Below, piece by piece: positions 8,655-16,868 of a stretch of DNA of 64,000 bases; positions within the stretch are counted from its first letter, which is position 1, and every line of letters begins with the position of its first letter. The stretch covers positions 248,001 to 312,000 of the forward strand of contig JANSYQ010000001.1 of the NCBI GenBank assembly GCA_024742305.1, in the 5' to 3' direction. The stretch is from a bacterium (GTDB lineage: Bacteria > Bacteroidota > Bacteroidia > Flavobacteriales_D > Crocinitomicaceae). The translations under genes were made by a program, and so were the position numbers. The notes under the pieces were generated by a model. It searched no databases. It worked only from the letters and a program-made list of their open reading frames with translations, and had not been told where the DNA came from.

Positions 8655-9296
8655 ATGGACACCATGAAATCCGTTGTACTATTCTCTTTCCTCTCCATTG
8701 CACTTTGGAGCAATGCCCAAGTGGATAAATCAGACGAGCCTTATTTTCGACTTGGATTTCTTAGCAACTACTACTTCTGCAAAAACCGCGAAGAAGACGT
8801 TTCTACCTATTCGGATGGGTCAACGAGCACGCAAAGAGATACAACAGACCTCACCAATGGAGGACTTGGGTTTTATTCAACAGTGGGCTATGCTTTCGGA
8901 AACGGTATGCGCGTAGGAGTCGATGGAAAAGCGTACCTCTACAGAGATAAGTCGTACACGATTGGCATCTTCGGTATGGTTGGCTTGGGACCTGTGTTGG
9001 AGTATGAAGTGTCTGAAGAATTCACTCTTTACACAAAACTTAATTGGAACTTTGATTACGCCTACAAAGATGACGCAAACCGGAGGGCTTATTCTATTGG
9101 AGCTGGAGGATACATCGCAATTCCGCAATATCCTTTTGCACTCGTACGACTCAACCTTGAATACATGGTATCGGGTGGTACTCGAATTACGGAGTACGAA
9201 ACAGACGGCGGAACTGGTGTTCAGCTAACACGACTTGAAGCGACAGATAGATACCGAGGCTTGGTTGCGGAACTCGGCATTTCAGTTGGGTTCTAG
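8655..9296 (+). CDS. Probable outer-membrane beta-barrel protein
   Basis: A 213-residue protein with a signal peptide ending about residue 21 (SNAQ). Alternating aromatic and hydrophobic strands such as GLGFYSTVGYAFGNGMRVGV and a terminal strand LVAELGISVGF are typical of small eight-stranded outer-membrane barrels of Bacteroidota. The second ATG (8664) gives a more compact signal peptide and may be the true start. No function is assigned. It converges on pgk with 2 bp between stops. Confidence 0.72.
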   Translation: MDTMKSVVLFSFLSIALWSNAQVDKSDEPYFRLGFLSNYYFCKNREEDVSTYSDGSTSTQRDTTDLTNGGLGFYSTVGYAFGNGMRVGVDGKAYLYRDKSYTIGIFGMVGLGPVLEYEVSEEFTLYTKLNWNFDYAYKDDANRRAYSIGAGGYIAIPQYPFALVRLNLEYMVSGGTRITEYETDGGTGVQLTRLEATDRYRGLVAELGISVGF

Positions 9297-9298
9297 AA

Positions 9299-10492
9299 TT
9301 ACTGCTGAATAGCGGCAATCCCAGGAAGTACCTTTCCTTCCAAATACTCCAACATCGCGCCTCCACCTGTTGAAACATGACTCACCTCATCTGCTAGATT
9401 GAACTTATTGATCGCTGCAACGGAATCTCCTCCGCCAATCAATGAGAAAGCTCCATTTTTAGTTGCTGCTGCAATTGTCAAGGCAATTTCTGCCGTTCCA
9501 TGTTGGAAACTCTCCATTTCGAAAACGCCCATAGGTCCGTTCCACAAAATTACTTTGGATGATTCCACTATTTTTTGGCAATCGCGCAAGGTTTGATTCC
9601 CAATATCCAATCCCATCCATCCGTCAGGAATTTCGTCGATAGCCACTTCTCGCTTGTTCGCATCGTTATCAAATTTGTCTGCGATTACCGTGTCAACAGG
9701 CACGTAAAACTTCACTCCTTTTGCATCTGCGGCTTTCAGTAGTTTTTCGGCGTATTCCAAATAATCATCCTCTACTAAAGAAGCTCCTACTTTTCCGCCT
9801 GTTGCTTTCACAAACGTGTAGGCCATTCCACCGCCAACAATCAGGTAATCAACTTTATCCAACAAGCGCTCAATGATGGTGATTTTTGATGACACCTTCG
9901 CTCCTCCAACAATTGCCGTTACGGGTTTTTCGTCGCTTTCCATCACCTTTGCTACACTCTTGATCTCTCGTTCAATCAAGAACCCAAACATTTTGTCGTT
10001 TGGAAAAAACTCCGCCACAACAGTCGTTGATGCGTGCGCACGATGTGCTGTACCAAAAGCATCATTCACGTACACATCTCCGTGCTTTGATAACTTTTCG
10101 GCGAAATCACGATCTCCTGCGGTTTCCTCCGAGTGATATCGAACATTATCCAACAAAACGACTTTTCCCGCTTCTAAATTTTCCGTGATCGCATACGCTC
10201 CAGCACCAATACAATCACCAGCAAAGACAACGTCTGTGCCCAAAAGTTTTGAAGTGTGCGCTACGATATGTTGCAAGGAAAATTCCGGTTCGTTTCCTGT
10301 TTTTGGTCGACCCAAATGGGACATAATCACTACACTTCCTCCGTTATCCAAAATATGTTTAATGGTTGGCACTGCCGCTCGAATTCTTGTATCATCTGTT
10401 ATTTCCATGGTTTGCTTGTCCAGTGGAACGTTGAAATCAACACGGATTAAAGCACGTTTGCCTTCGAAGTTGTAGGAATGAATGTCTTGCAT
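9299..10492 (-). CDS. pgk: Phosphoglycerate kinase
   Basis: Full-length glycolytic phosphoglycerate kinase of 397 residues starting at the ATG at 10492 (MQDIHSYNFEGKRALIR); the longer frame to 10585 runs past a good promoter. Substrate-binding RVDFNVPLD, SHLGRP and the GGAKVSSK nucleotide-binding segment are present, as is the C-terminal GGGDSVAAIN loop. It transfers phosphate between 1,3-bisphosphoglycerate and ADP in the cytoplasm. It is transcribed alone; a TATCTTTG box lies 19 bp upstream. Confidence 0.98.
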   Translation of the reverse strand: MQDIHSYNFEGKRALIRVDFNVPLDKQTMEITDDTRIRAAVPTIKHILDNGGSVVIMSHLGRPKTGNEPEFSLQHIVAHTSKLLGTDVVFAGDCIGAGAYAITENLEAGKVVLLDNVRYHSEETAGDRDFAEKLSKHGDVYVNDAFGTAHRAHASTTVVAEFFPNDKMFGFLIEREIKSVAKVMESDEKPVTAIVGGAKVSSKITIIERLLDKVDYLIVGGGMAYTFVKATGGKVGASLVEDDYLEYAEKLLKAADAKGVKFYVPVDTVIADKFDNDANKREVAIDEIPDGWMGLDIGNQTLRDCQKIVESSKVILWNGPMGVFEMESFQHGTAEIALTIAAATKNGAFSLIGGGDSVAAINKFNLADEVSHVSTGGGAMLEYLEGKVLPGIAAIQQ

Positions 10493-10511
10493 TTTGAAAT
10501 CAATTATGCAG

Positions 10512-10519
10512 CAAAGATA
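10512..10519 (-). promoter_or_regulatory. -7 box of pgk (TATCTTTG)
   Basis: A perfect match to the Bacteroidota -7 consensus TAnnTTTG on the minus strand, 19 bp before the pgk start. It supports the start chosen for pgk, because transcription would begin downstream of the longer open frame's start. Confidence 0.6.
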
Positions 10520-10642
10520 GACAGATAATGGAGAAATCTTTATGTCAGCACGCATATAAACGTGTGCCGATGTGAACACAAACACGCGTCTTTTCTCTTT
10601 GTTCTTTTCATCCTTTATCTAGTTATACCTACCTTTAATCTC

Positions 10643-12025
10643 ATGTCCCAACCCAAAGTTTTTACTCTCCGCCAAGTGGTTTCTTCCATTCGCAAAACGC
10701 TGGAGGAACGCTATCAAAGTGAGTACTGGGTGAAAGCGGAGATGCACAAATTAGGGAAAACGCCAAGCGGTCACTGTTATCCCGAATTGGTGCAAAAGGA
10801 AGATGGAAAAATTGTTGCCGAAATTCGCGGAATTATTTGGCGGCATCATTTCGACGCTATTAATACACGGTTCATGAAAGTGGTGAAGGAGCCTTTGAAA
10901 GAGGACAGTACACTGCTCATGAAGGTGAAGGTACAATTTCACGAAGTGTACGGATTGAGCCTACAGATTACCGATATTGATCCAAACTACTCTTTAGGAG
11001 AATTACAGCGAGAGCGGGCCGAAACCCTGAAAAAACTGCAAAAGGAAGGATTGATTGATGCCAATCAGCAATTGGACTTTCCCTTGTTGCCCAAACGTGT
11101 GGCTGTAATTTCTGCTGAATCAAGCAAAGGTCTCTCGGATTTCATGAAGGTGATAGAGCAAAACGAATGGGGCTATAAGTTTATCACACACTTGTTTCCT
11201 GCCTATTTACAAGGAGATCAGGCAGAAGATTCCATCATTCGGCAACTGAACCGAATTGCGAAGGTGCGGGAACATTTTGACATCGTGGTTATTGTTCGAG
11301 GTGGTGGAGGCGAGGTTGGAATGAGTTGCTATAATACCTACAATCTTTGCAAGGCAATAGCCACTTTTCCCCTACCCATTCTCACAGGAATTGGTCACTC
11401 CACCAACTTGACGGTTGCGGAGATGATTTCCTTCAGAAATGCAATTACACCCACCGAATTGGGCGATTTTCTCGTTCAAGCCTTCCATGATTTTGCCATT
11501 CCTCTGAAGGATGCCATGAAAAGCATTCGAGTGCGTGTTTTACAACAATTGGAGGTAGCCCACTTGCAACTGAATACCCACTCGAAGAACTTTGGTCATG
11601 TGGTACGAAAAGCACTGGATAGGGAACGACAGCATCTTCGCCTCGAGGAAAAAGAGCTAATACATGTTTCGAAAGGATTTACTCAACGTAACTCTGATTT
11701 TATTGAACGCTTGAGAAGTCAAATTTCTAGTAGTAGTCGTTTTTTGCTTCAAGAACACAAAAATGACCTCATCAGCCTTAAAACGCGTCTATCTAGTGGT
11801 AGCAAACAACATTTGAAAGATGCCCATAATGGTGTAGAGCGCATGGAACAACTGATAAAATTGATGGATCCAATACACGTTTTGCAGCGCGGTTATTCCA
11901 TCACCACGAAAGATGGAAAAACCATATCGCCATCAAACCCAGTAGACGAAGGCGATACTATTACCACAAGAACTGCTACTTTTACGTTAACTTCTGAAGT
12001 CATTAAAAGAGAGGAAGATGTCTGA
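10643..12025 (+). CDS. xseA: Exodeoxyribonuclease VII large subunit
   Basis: Starts at the ATG at 10643 (MSQPKVFTLRQVV), giving 460 residues, close to the family norm. The N-terminal OB-fold nucleic-acid-binding domain (about 5-110) is followed by the catalytic domain with DIVVIVRGGGGE and GIGHSTN, a long coiled-coil region, and the terminal DPIHVLQRGYSIT motif. With XseB it degrades single-stranded DNA in both directions. Its 3' end overlaps xseB by 8 bp. Confidence 0.96.
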   Translation: MSQPKVFTLRQVVSSIRKTLEERYQSEYWVKAEMHKLGKTPSGHCYPELVQKEDGKIVAEIRGIIWRHHFDAINTRFMKVVKEPLKEDSTLLMKVKVQFHEVYGLSLQITDIDPNYSLGELQRERAETLKKLQKEGLIDANQQLDFPLLPKRVAVISAESSKGLSDFMKVIEQNEWGYKFITHLFPAYLQGDQAEDSIIRQLNRIAKVREHFDIVVIVRGGGGEVGMSCYNTYNLCKAIATFPLPILTGIGHSTNLTVAEMISFRNAITPTELGDFLVQAFHDFAIPLKDAMKSIRVRVLQQLEVAHLQLNTHSKNFGHVVRKALDRERQHLRLEEKELIHVSKGFTQRNSDFIERLRSQISSSSRFLLQEHKNDLISLKTRLSSGSKQHLKDAHNGVERMEQLIKLMDPIHVLQRGYSITTKDGKTISPSNPVDEGDTITTRTATFTLTSEVIKREEDV

Positions 12026-12215
12026 ACAACCAAAATACACCGAAGCATTTGAAGAATTGCAGCAAATTGTTGCCGACATCGAGGATGGAGAAATCAGCGT
12101 AGATGAACTGAGCATTAAGGTCAAGCGCGCCTCGGAGTTGATTAAAATCTGTAAGGAAAAACTGTCTGCCACCGACTCCGACATCTCAAAAATTCTAGAA
12201 AATCTCGAAGATTAA
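12018..12215 (+). CDS. xseB: Exodeoxyribonuclease VII small subunit
   Basis: A 65-residue helical protein with the XseB signature YTEAFEELQQIVADIEDGE and the second helix with DELSIKVKRASELI. It overlaps xseA by 8 bp, so the two subunits are translationally coupled. Normal length for the family. Confidence 0.95.
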   Translation: MSEQPKYTEAFEELQQIVADIEDGEISVDELSIKVKRASELIKICKEKLSATDSDISKILENLED

Positions 12216-12262
12216 AAATTTCCAATCCGTAAGTGAAACTTCTTTTATAACTTACGAGTTGA

Positions 12263-13063
12263 ATGAAAACTACAAACCTAAGCGACGGCACAAAAGTGTA
12301 CTGTCTGAAAGCGCCTGAAGCTAAAATGCTCGATCATCATGTTGAGGGATATTTTCAACATGGGATTTCCGTTAAAGACAACGATATTATTTTCGATGTC
12401 GGTGCCAACATTGGAATTTTTGGTGTTAGAGCCACTCAAAATCATCAGGGATTGAAGATTTTTTGCTTTGAACCCATTCCGGATATCGCCGAGGTTTTGC
12501 AACAAAATGCCACAGAACTAAGCAATGGCGGGATGATTGTGAAGCGTTGCGGTTTGTCGGACAGTGCAGGAAAAGCTGAATTCACGTATTTTCCGAATAC
12601 ACCGGCCCTATCTACCTCACTTCCTGATGATTGGGAACACAATCCCAAAGCCTTTGAAAATGCCGTGAAGGGCACCATGAAGAACCCACCTCGAGAGATG
12701 CGTTGGATGCGGTTGATTCCCACATTTGCCGCTCCACTTATCGCTAAGCACTTACTCAAAGGAAAAAAGCAGGTTCATTGTGATCTAAAAACGGTTTCTG
12801 AAATTTTAAGCGAAGAAAACATCGATCGCATTGATTTGCTCAAGGTAGATTGCGAAGGCGCTGAGTTGAAGGTGCTTCAAGGAATTTCTGAGGAAGATTG
12901 GCCAAAAGTTCGATCGGCGGTTATCGAAGTGCACGACTTAGATGGAAGACTCGATACGATTCGAACACTATTGGAGAAAAATGGCTTCAATTCTATTCAC
13001 GTTGAGCGTGAACAAGGCTTGGAGCACACGAAAATGCATAACTTATACGCTACTCGGGTATGA
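12263..13063 (+). CDS. FkbM-family methyltransferase
   Basis: A 266-residue class I SAM-dependent methyltransferase. The SAM-binding motif is DVGANIGIFG (about residues 45-54), with the acidic FEPIPD after strand 2, and an FkbM-type C-terminal segment with LLKVDCEGAELKVLQGI. Substrates in this family are usually sugar or lipid hydroxyls, and this one is not known. It overlaps the next gene by 4 bp (ATGA) and lies in a run of four or five close plus-strand genes. Confidence 0.9.
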   Translation: MKTTNLSDGTKVYCLKAPEAKMLDHHVEGYFQHGISVKDNDIIFDVGANIGIFGVRATQNHQGLKIFCFEPIPDIAEVLQQNATELSNGGMIVKRCGLSDSAGKAEFTYFPNTPALSTSLPDDWEHNPKAFENAVKGTMKNPPREMRWMRLIPTFAAPLIAKHLLKGKKQVHCDLKTVSEILSEENIDRIDLLKVDCEGAELKVLQGISEEDWPKVRSAVIEVHDLDGRLDTIRTLLEKNGFNSIHVEREQGLEHTKMHNLYATRV

Positions 13064-13764
13064 CGAAATTTGAAATAGTCATGGGAACCATTGTGGTGTT
13101 CGCTGCTTCCAATGTATTTGGGCTGATTTATTCGTATTTCGCGCTGTATTCTAGCATTTTCAAACGATTCAGAATACAAGAAAAACCGTATGTAAAAGGA
13201 ATATTTAGAAAACGTTTTCCGTTATACCTACTAAATGTATTTCTCGTCATTGGATTAGCCGCAGGAAGTTTGTACATCTTGGAAGATTTGCTCGATACTT
13301 CATTTCCCAGTATTTGGGTGTTGCTCGGACAACTTGTTTTCATCTTTTTGATAGACGACGTTTGGTTTTACTTCGCTCACCGCTGGATGCATGAGAACAA
13401 ATGGGCACTGAAAAACATTCACAGTATTCATCATCGTGCAACCACGCCGTTTCCGATGGAATATCTGTATGTACACCCGCTGGAATGGATGATTGGAATG
13501 ATTGGAATTGCGATTGGTGTTGCCCTGATATTCATTGTAATGCCCGTAAACATTTACGTCATTTGGCTCATGGGGTTGATTCGAAATTTGCACGAGATAC
13601 ACATTCACTCTGATTTGGATATCCCCGGGTTGAACTGGATTCCATTCATGAGTAGTACGAAAAATCATGACGTTCACCACGCCAAACTGAACGGGAATTA
13701 TGCTTCATTTTTCTCTATTTGGGACAAGGTCATGAAAACAGAATATAATGAACATGCGAAGTAA
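13060..13764 (+). CDS. Fatty acid hydroxylase / sterol desaturase family membrane protein
   Basis: A 234-residue membrane di-iron oxygenase. Histidine clusters are present in the expected order: HRWMH, HSIHH, HEIHIHSD and DVHHAKLNG. About four membrane helices surround them. Such enzymes hydroxylate or desaturate lipids. It is coupled to the FkbM methyltransferase (4-bp overlap), so the two may modify the same lipid, which is inference. Confidence 0.92.
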   Translation: MTKFEIVMGTIVVFAASNVFGLIYSYFALYSSIFKRFRIQEKPYVKGIFRKRFPLYLLNVFLVIGLAAGSLYILEDLLDTSFPSIWVLLGQLVFIFLIDDVWFYFAHRWMHENKWALKNIHSIHHRATTPFPMEYLYVHPLEWMIGMIGIAIGVALIFIVMPVNIYVIWLMGLIRNLHEIHIHSDLDIPGLNWIPFMSSTKNHDVHHAKLNGNYASFFSIWDKVMKTEYNEHAK

Positions 13765-14218
13765 ATGGATCTTTCTTATCGCCTTGCCAGCAGTTTTCTT
13801 TGTGAATGCTTCCTTTATTCCTGCAGGCGATCTCGACACGAATCCCCCTGAGGGTTCCGCTACGCTAACCGTGGAGGTTACCAACATAAAAAACACGAAT
13901 GGTCGGGTACAAATTGGACTGTATAATTCCTATAAGATGTTTCCAAAAGTGGGCAAAACCTATCGAATGGAACGCATCAAACCAACGGGCAAAACGTTGA
14001 AATATAAATTTACAGGACTTCCTCCGGGCAAGTATGCCATTGCGATTTATCACGATGAAAACGGCGATAAAAAGTGCAATAAAAACTTAATTGGAGTCCC
14101 CACCGAAGCATATGCTTTCTCGCGAAACTTCCGACCGAGTATGTCTGCACCAAAGTTTAGCGATTGCTACATAACACTGAAAGAGGCACGTTTGATTAGC
14201 ATTCGTCTGGTCTATTAA
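13748..14218 (+). CDS. Exported DUF2141 family protein
   Basis: A 156-residue protein with a signal peptide (about residues 1-20) and a single beta-sandwich domain carrying the DUF2141 pattern: TLTVEVTNIKNTNGRVQIGL, PPGKYAIAIYHDENGD and the late FSRN. The function is unknown, with periplasmic or outer-membrane location expected. It overlaps the hydroxylase gene by 17 bp. A second ATG six bases downstream is an equally good start. Confidence 0.88.
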   Translation: MNMRSKWIFLIALPAVFFVNASFIPAGDLDTNPPEGSATLTVEVTNIKNTNGRVQIGLYNSYKMFPKVGKTYRMERIKPTGKTLKYKFTGLPPGKYAIAIYHDENGDKKCNKNLIGVPTEAYAFSRNFRPSMSAPKFSDCYITLKEARLISIRLVY

Positions 14219-14228
14219 ATAGGATAAT

Positions 14229-14663
14229 TTGAGTAACGATTTAGTCACCATCGCGCGCTACGACAGTTCCATTCAGGCACACATCGTCAAGGCACATTTG
14301 GAAAGTTTTGATTTGGTTTGCTTCGTTTTTGATGCCAACATGATTGATCTCGATCCCTTGCTCAGTAATGCTATAGGTGGAGTGAAACTCAAAGTTCGAG
14401 AGGAAGATGCGCAAGAAGCCCTGAAAATTGTCAAGGAATATGAGGAAGCTCCATACACCGATGAAAATGATGAAGTAATCGCTTGTCCGAATTGCGGTTC
14501 CACTTCTTACTACACCCACTTTACCTCAATGCGCAACGCGAAAAGCATTATCGCCTTTATTATTTCATTGTGGACATTTGTCTTTCCTATTTATCGGAAG
14601 CAGGTGTTGCGTTGTAAGGAGTGTGATACGGAGTTTGAATCGAAGGACAAAACAGGGATGTGA
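14229..14663 (+). CDS. DUF2007-domain protein with zinc ribbon and membrane helix
   Basis: A 144-residue protein read from a TTG start at 14229, the only start that keeps the whole domain. Residues 1-72 match the DUF2007 'putative signal-transducing' ferredoxin-like domain (RYDSSIQAHIVKAHLE). A CPNCGS...CKECD zinc-ribbon pair flanks a hydrophobic segment at about 107-124. It is probably a membrane-associated adaptor. It lies 10 bp after the DUF2141 gene. Confidence 0.82.
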   Translation: MSNDLVTIARYDSSIQAHIVKAHLESFDLVCFVFDANMIDLDPLLSNAIGGVKLKVREEDAQEALKIVKEYEEAPYTDENDEVIACPNCGSTSYYTHFTSMRNAKSIIAFIISLWTFVFPIYRKQVLRCKECDTEFESKDKTGM

Positions 14664-14915
14664 GGGACAGTCTTGAAGGAAGGTAACACTTATATAAGAT
14701 ACAAGTTTTTCACATGAATCCCAAGTATTCGCAATTACTTGAGTTCGCGAAATGGCGAACAAGGTTCGTGAATCGCGTTAAGTCAACGGCCTTATAAATT
14801 TGATTAACTGCTAGTTGAATCGACATCCGGGTAAGGAAAAAGAATTACACTCGAACAAAGTTCAGCACGCGATCATATCGTTTTTAACCTGTAGCTTATC
14901 GACAAATTTCAATAA

Positions 14916-15572
14916 CTACTCATCCAAGAGCACTTCCATGTCGTGCATCATCTTCGTTACCTCCGCCTGATTCGTTCCGTCATAATACCCACGAATCTGT
15001 AACTCTCTATCCACCAAAACGAAATTGTTGGTGTGGATGAAGTCGCTTCCTGCATCGCCAAGATTCCGCGCTTCTGCTGGTTTCAACGTGAAGTAAGACG
15101 TGCGAGCTAACTGATACAAATCTTCCTTCTCCCCCGTTAAAAAATGCCAGTTGTTGCCGGATGCATTGTGCTTATCCGCATACCACTTCATCCGTTGCAC
15201 CGTATCGTTCTCAGGATCTACCGTAAAACTCAAAATCTTCACATCATCGTTCGACTTGAATTTTCGATGTACACGCTGCATTTGCTTGTTCATGATGGGG
15301 CAAATCGACCCACAATGCGTAAAAAAGTACTCTGCTACGTGAATTTTACCCTTCACTTCATTCTCAGTTATTGTCTCTCCATTCTGATTTGTCAATGAAA
15401 ACTCTCCAATGGTATGACCGTGACCTATATCGCGTACCGAGGCATCCACAACTTCAGGATTCAACTCGTTTGGATTGAGCACGGGTAGTTTCTCTTTCTT
15501 GTCTGTCATAATGAAATACGCGGCACCAATACCTGCCACTGTAATCACCAAAACGCCAATCAATTTGTACAT
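14916..15572 (-). CDS. SCO1/SenC family copper-binding protein
   Basis: A 218-residue protein with an N-terminal membrane anchor (about 5-24) and a thioredoxin-like domain. The copper-binding CxxxC motif is HCGSICP and the distal histidine is in SDFIHTNNF. SCO1 proteins deliver copper to the CuA site of cytochrome oxidase or reduce its cysteines. A perfect -7 box ends 4 nt before the start codon, so the mRNA may be leaderless. It stands alone. Confidence 0.93.
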   Translation of the reverse strand: MYKLIGVLVITVAGIGAAYFIMTDKKEKLPVLNPNELNPEVVDASVRDIGHGHTIGEFSLTNQNGETITENEVKGKIHVAEYFFTHCGSICPIMNKQMQRVHRKFKSNDDVKILSFTVDPENDTVQRMKWYADKHNASGNNWHFLTGEKEDLYQLARTSYFTLKPAEARNLGDAGSDFIHTNNFVLVDRELQIRGYYDGTNQAEVTKMMHDMEVLLDE

Positions 15573-15576
15573 ACCA

Positions 15577-15584
15577 CAAAGGTA
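15577..15584 (-). promoter_or_regulatory. -7 box (TACCTTTG) 4 nt before the SCO1-like start
   Basis: Matches TAnnTTTG on the minus strand. With the usual distance from box to transcription start, the transcript would begin at or next to the ATG. Confidence 0.55.
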
Positions 15585-15691
15585 CGGACTTCGAAGAAGA
15601 GGCTTCTACAAAATGATTGCTAATTTTAGACGACAACACATTCGCGAAATGGAACGAATGATTTACTGATGCGAAAACACAATAAAGAAAA

Positions 15692-16738
15692 ATGATTGAT
15701 ACGCAATTACTCAATAAAATATGCACCACTCCAGGGGCGCCGGGCTTTGAACAGAAGATACGTGAATTGGTTTTAACCGAAATCAAAGGTCTTGTTGACG
15801 AGGTAGAAATTGACAACATGGGCAACGTTTATGCAATTAGGCGTGGAAAAGCCAATAAGCGTGTGATGGTAGGAGCGCACATGGATGAAATCGGATTCAT
15901 TGTAACGCATATCGACGACAATGGCTTTATTCGTTTTCATACACTCGGCGGATTCGATCCGAAAACTTTGACAGCACAGCGCGTCATCATTCACGGAAAA
16001 GAAGACGTTATTGGTGTAATGGCGACGAAGCCCATTCATGTCATGTCTCAAGAGGAACGAAATAAAGTCTCCAAGACAAAAGACTACTTCATTGATACGG
16101 GTATGTCCGCAGAAGAGGTGAAAAAGCGCATCGGTATTGGAGATTCCATCACACGTGAGCGCGAATTCATCGAAATGGGCGATTGTGTCAATGGGAAGTC
16201 ACTTGACAACCGACTGGCCGTGTTCATACTTATTGAAACACTTCGAAACTTGAAAGGGAAGGAAATTCCGTATGATTTGTACGGCGTTTTCACTGTTCAG
16301 GAAGAAGTAGGGATTCGTGGTGCGAATGTTTCTTCTTTGCGTATCAAACCTGACTTCGGATTTGGATTGGATACTACCATCGCTTACGATTTACCCGGAG
16401 CACCCTTGCACGAAAAAATTACCGAACTAGGGAAGGGAACTGCTATTAAAATTATGGATGCTTCCACTATATGTGATTATCGTATGGTGCAGTATATGAA
16501 GAATACGGCAGACAAGCACAAAATCAAATGGCAACCCGAAATTTTAACGGCTGGCGGAACCGATACCGCAGGAATTCAGCGTATGACTGAAGGTGGTTCC
16601 ATTGCTGGAGCTGTCTCAATTCCTACAAGACACTTGCATCAAGTAGTTGAAATGGCGCACAAGGAAGATATTAAGGGGAGTATTGATTTATTAACAGCAT
16701 GCATTTCAGATATCGACCAACACGATTGGAGTTTTTAG
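15692..16738 (+). CDS. M42 family zinc aminopeptidase
   Basis: A 348-residue cytoplasmic tetrahedral-aminopeptidase-type enzyme. Metal ligands and catalytic residues can be placed in GAHMDEIG, LDNRLAV, QEEVGIRGA, GLDTTIAYD and AGGTDTAGIQ. It removes N-terminal residues from peptides. It is complete and ends SDIDQHDWSF. The coding sequence for a close variant of this C terminus recurs at 19442-19516 without the rest of the gene. Confidence 0.95.
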   Translation: MIDTQLLNKICTTPGAPGFEQKIRELVLTEIKGLVDEVEIDNMGNVYAIRRGKANKRVMVGAHMDEIGFIVTHIDDNGFIRFHTLGGFDPKTLTAQRVIIHGKEDVIGVMATKPIHVMSQEERNKVSKTKDYFIDTGMSAEEVKKRIGIGDSITREREFIEMGDCVNGKSLDNRLAVFILIETLRNLKGKEIPYDLYGVFTVQEEVGIRGANVSSLRIKPDFGFGLDTTIAYDLPGAPLHEKITELGKGTAIKIMDASTICDYRMVQYMKNTADKHKIKWQPEILTAGGTDTAGIQRMTEGGSIAGAVSIPTRHLHQVVEMAHKEDIKGSIDLLTACISDIDQHDWSF

Positions 16739-16868
16739 TCCATTCTATGTGAACCGATAATTTTGGTTTTCCACAAAGGGTAAATGGTCTAATCATATTA
16801 CGGAGAAGGCGTATACATCCCAAACCTTTTTTTAAGATGCAACGTTGGCATATGTAGAAAACATTGTT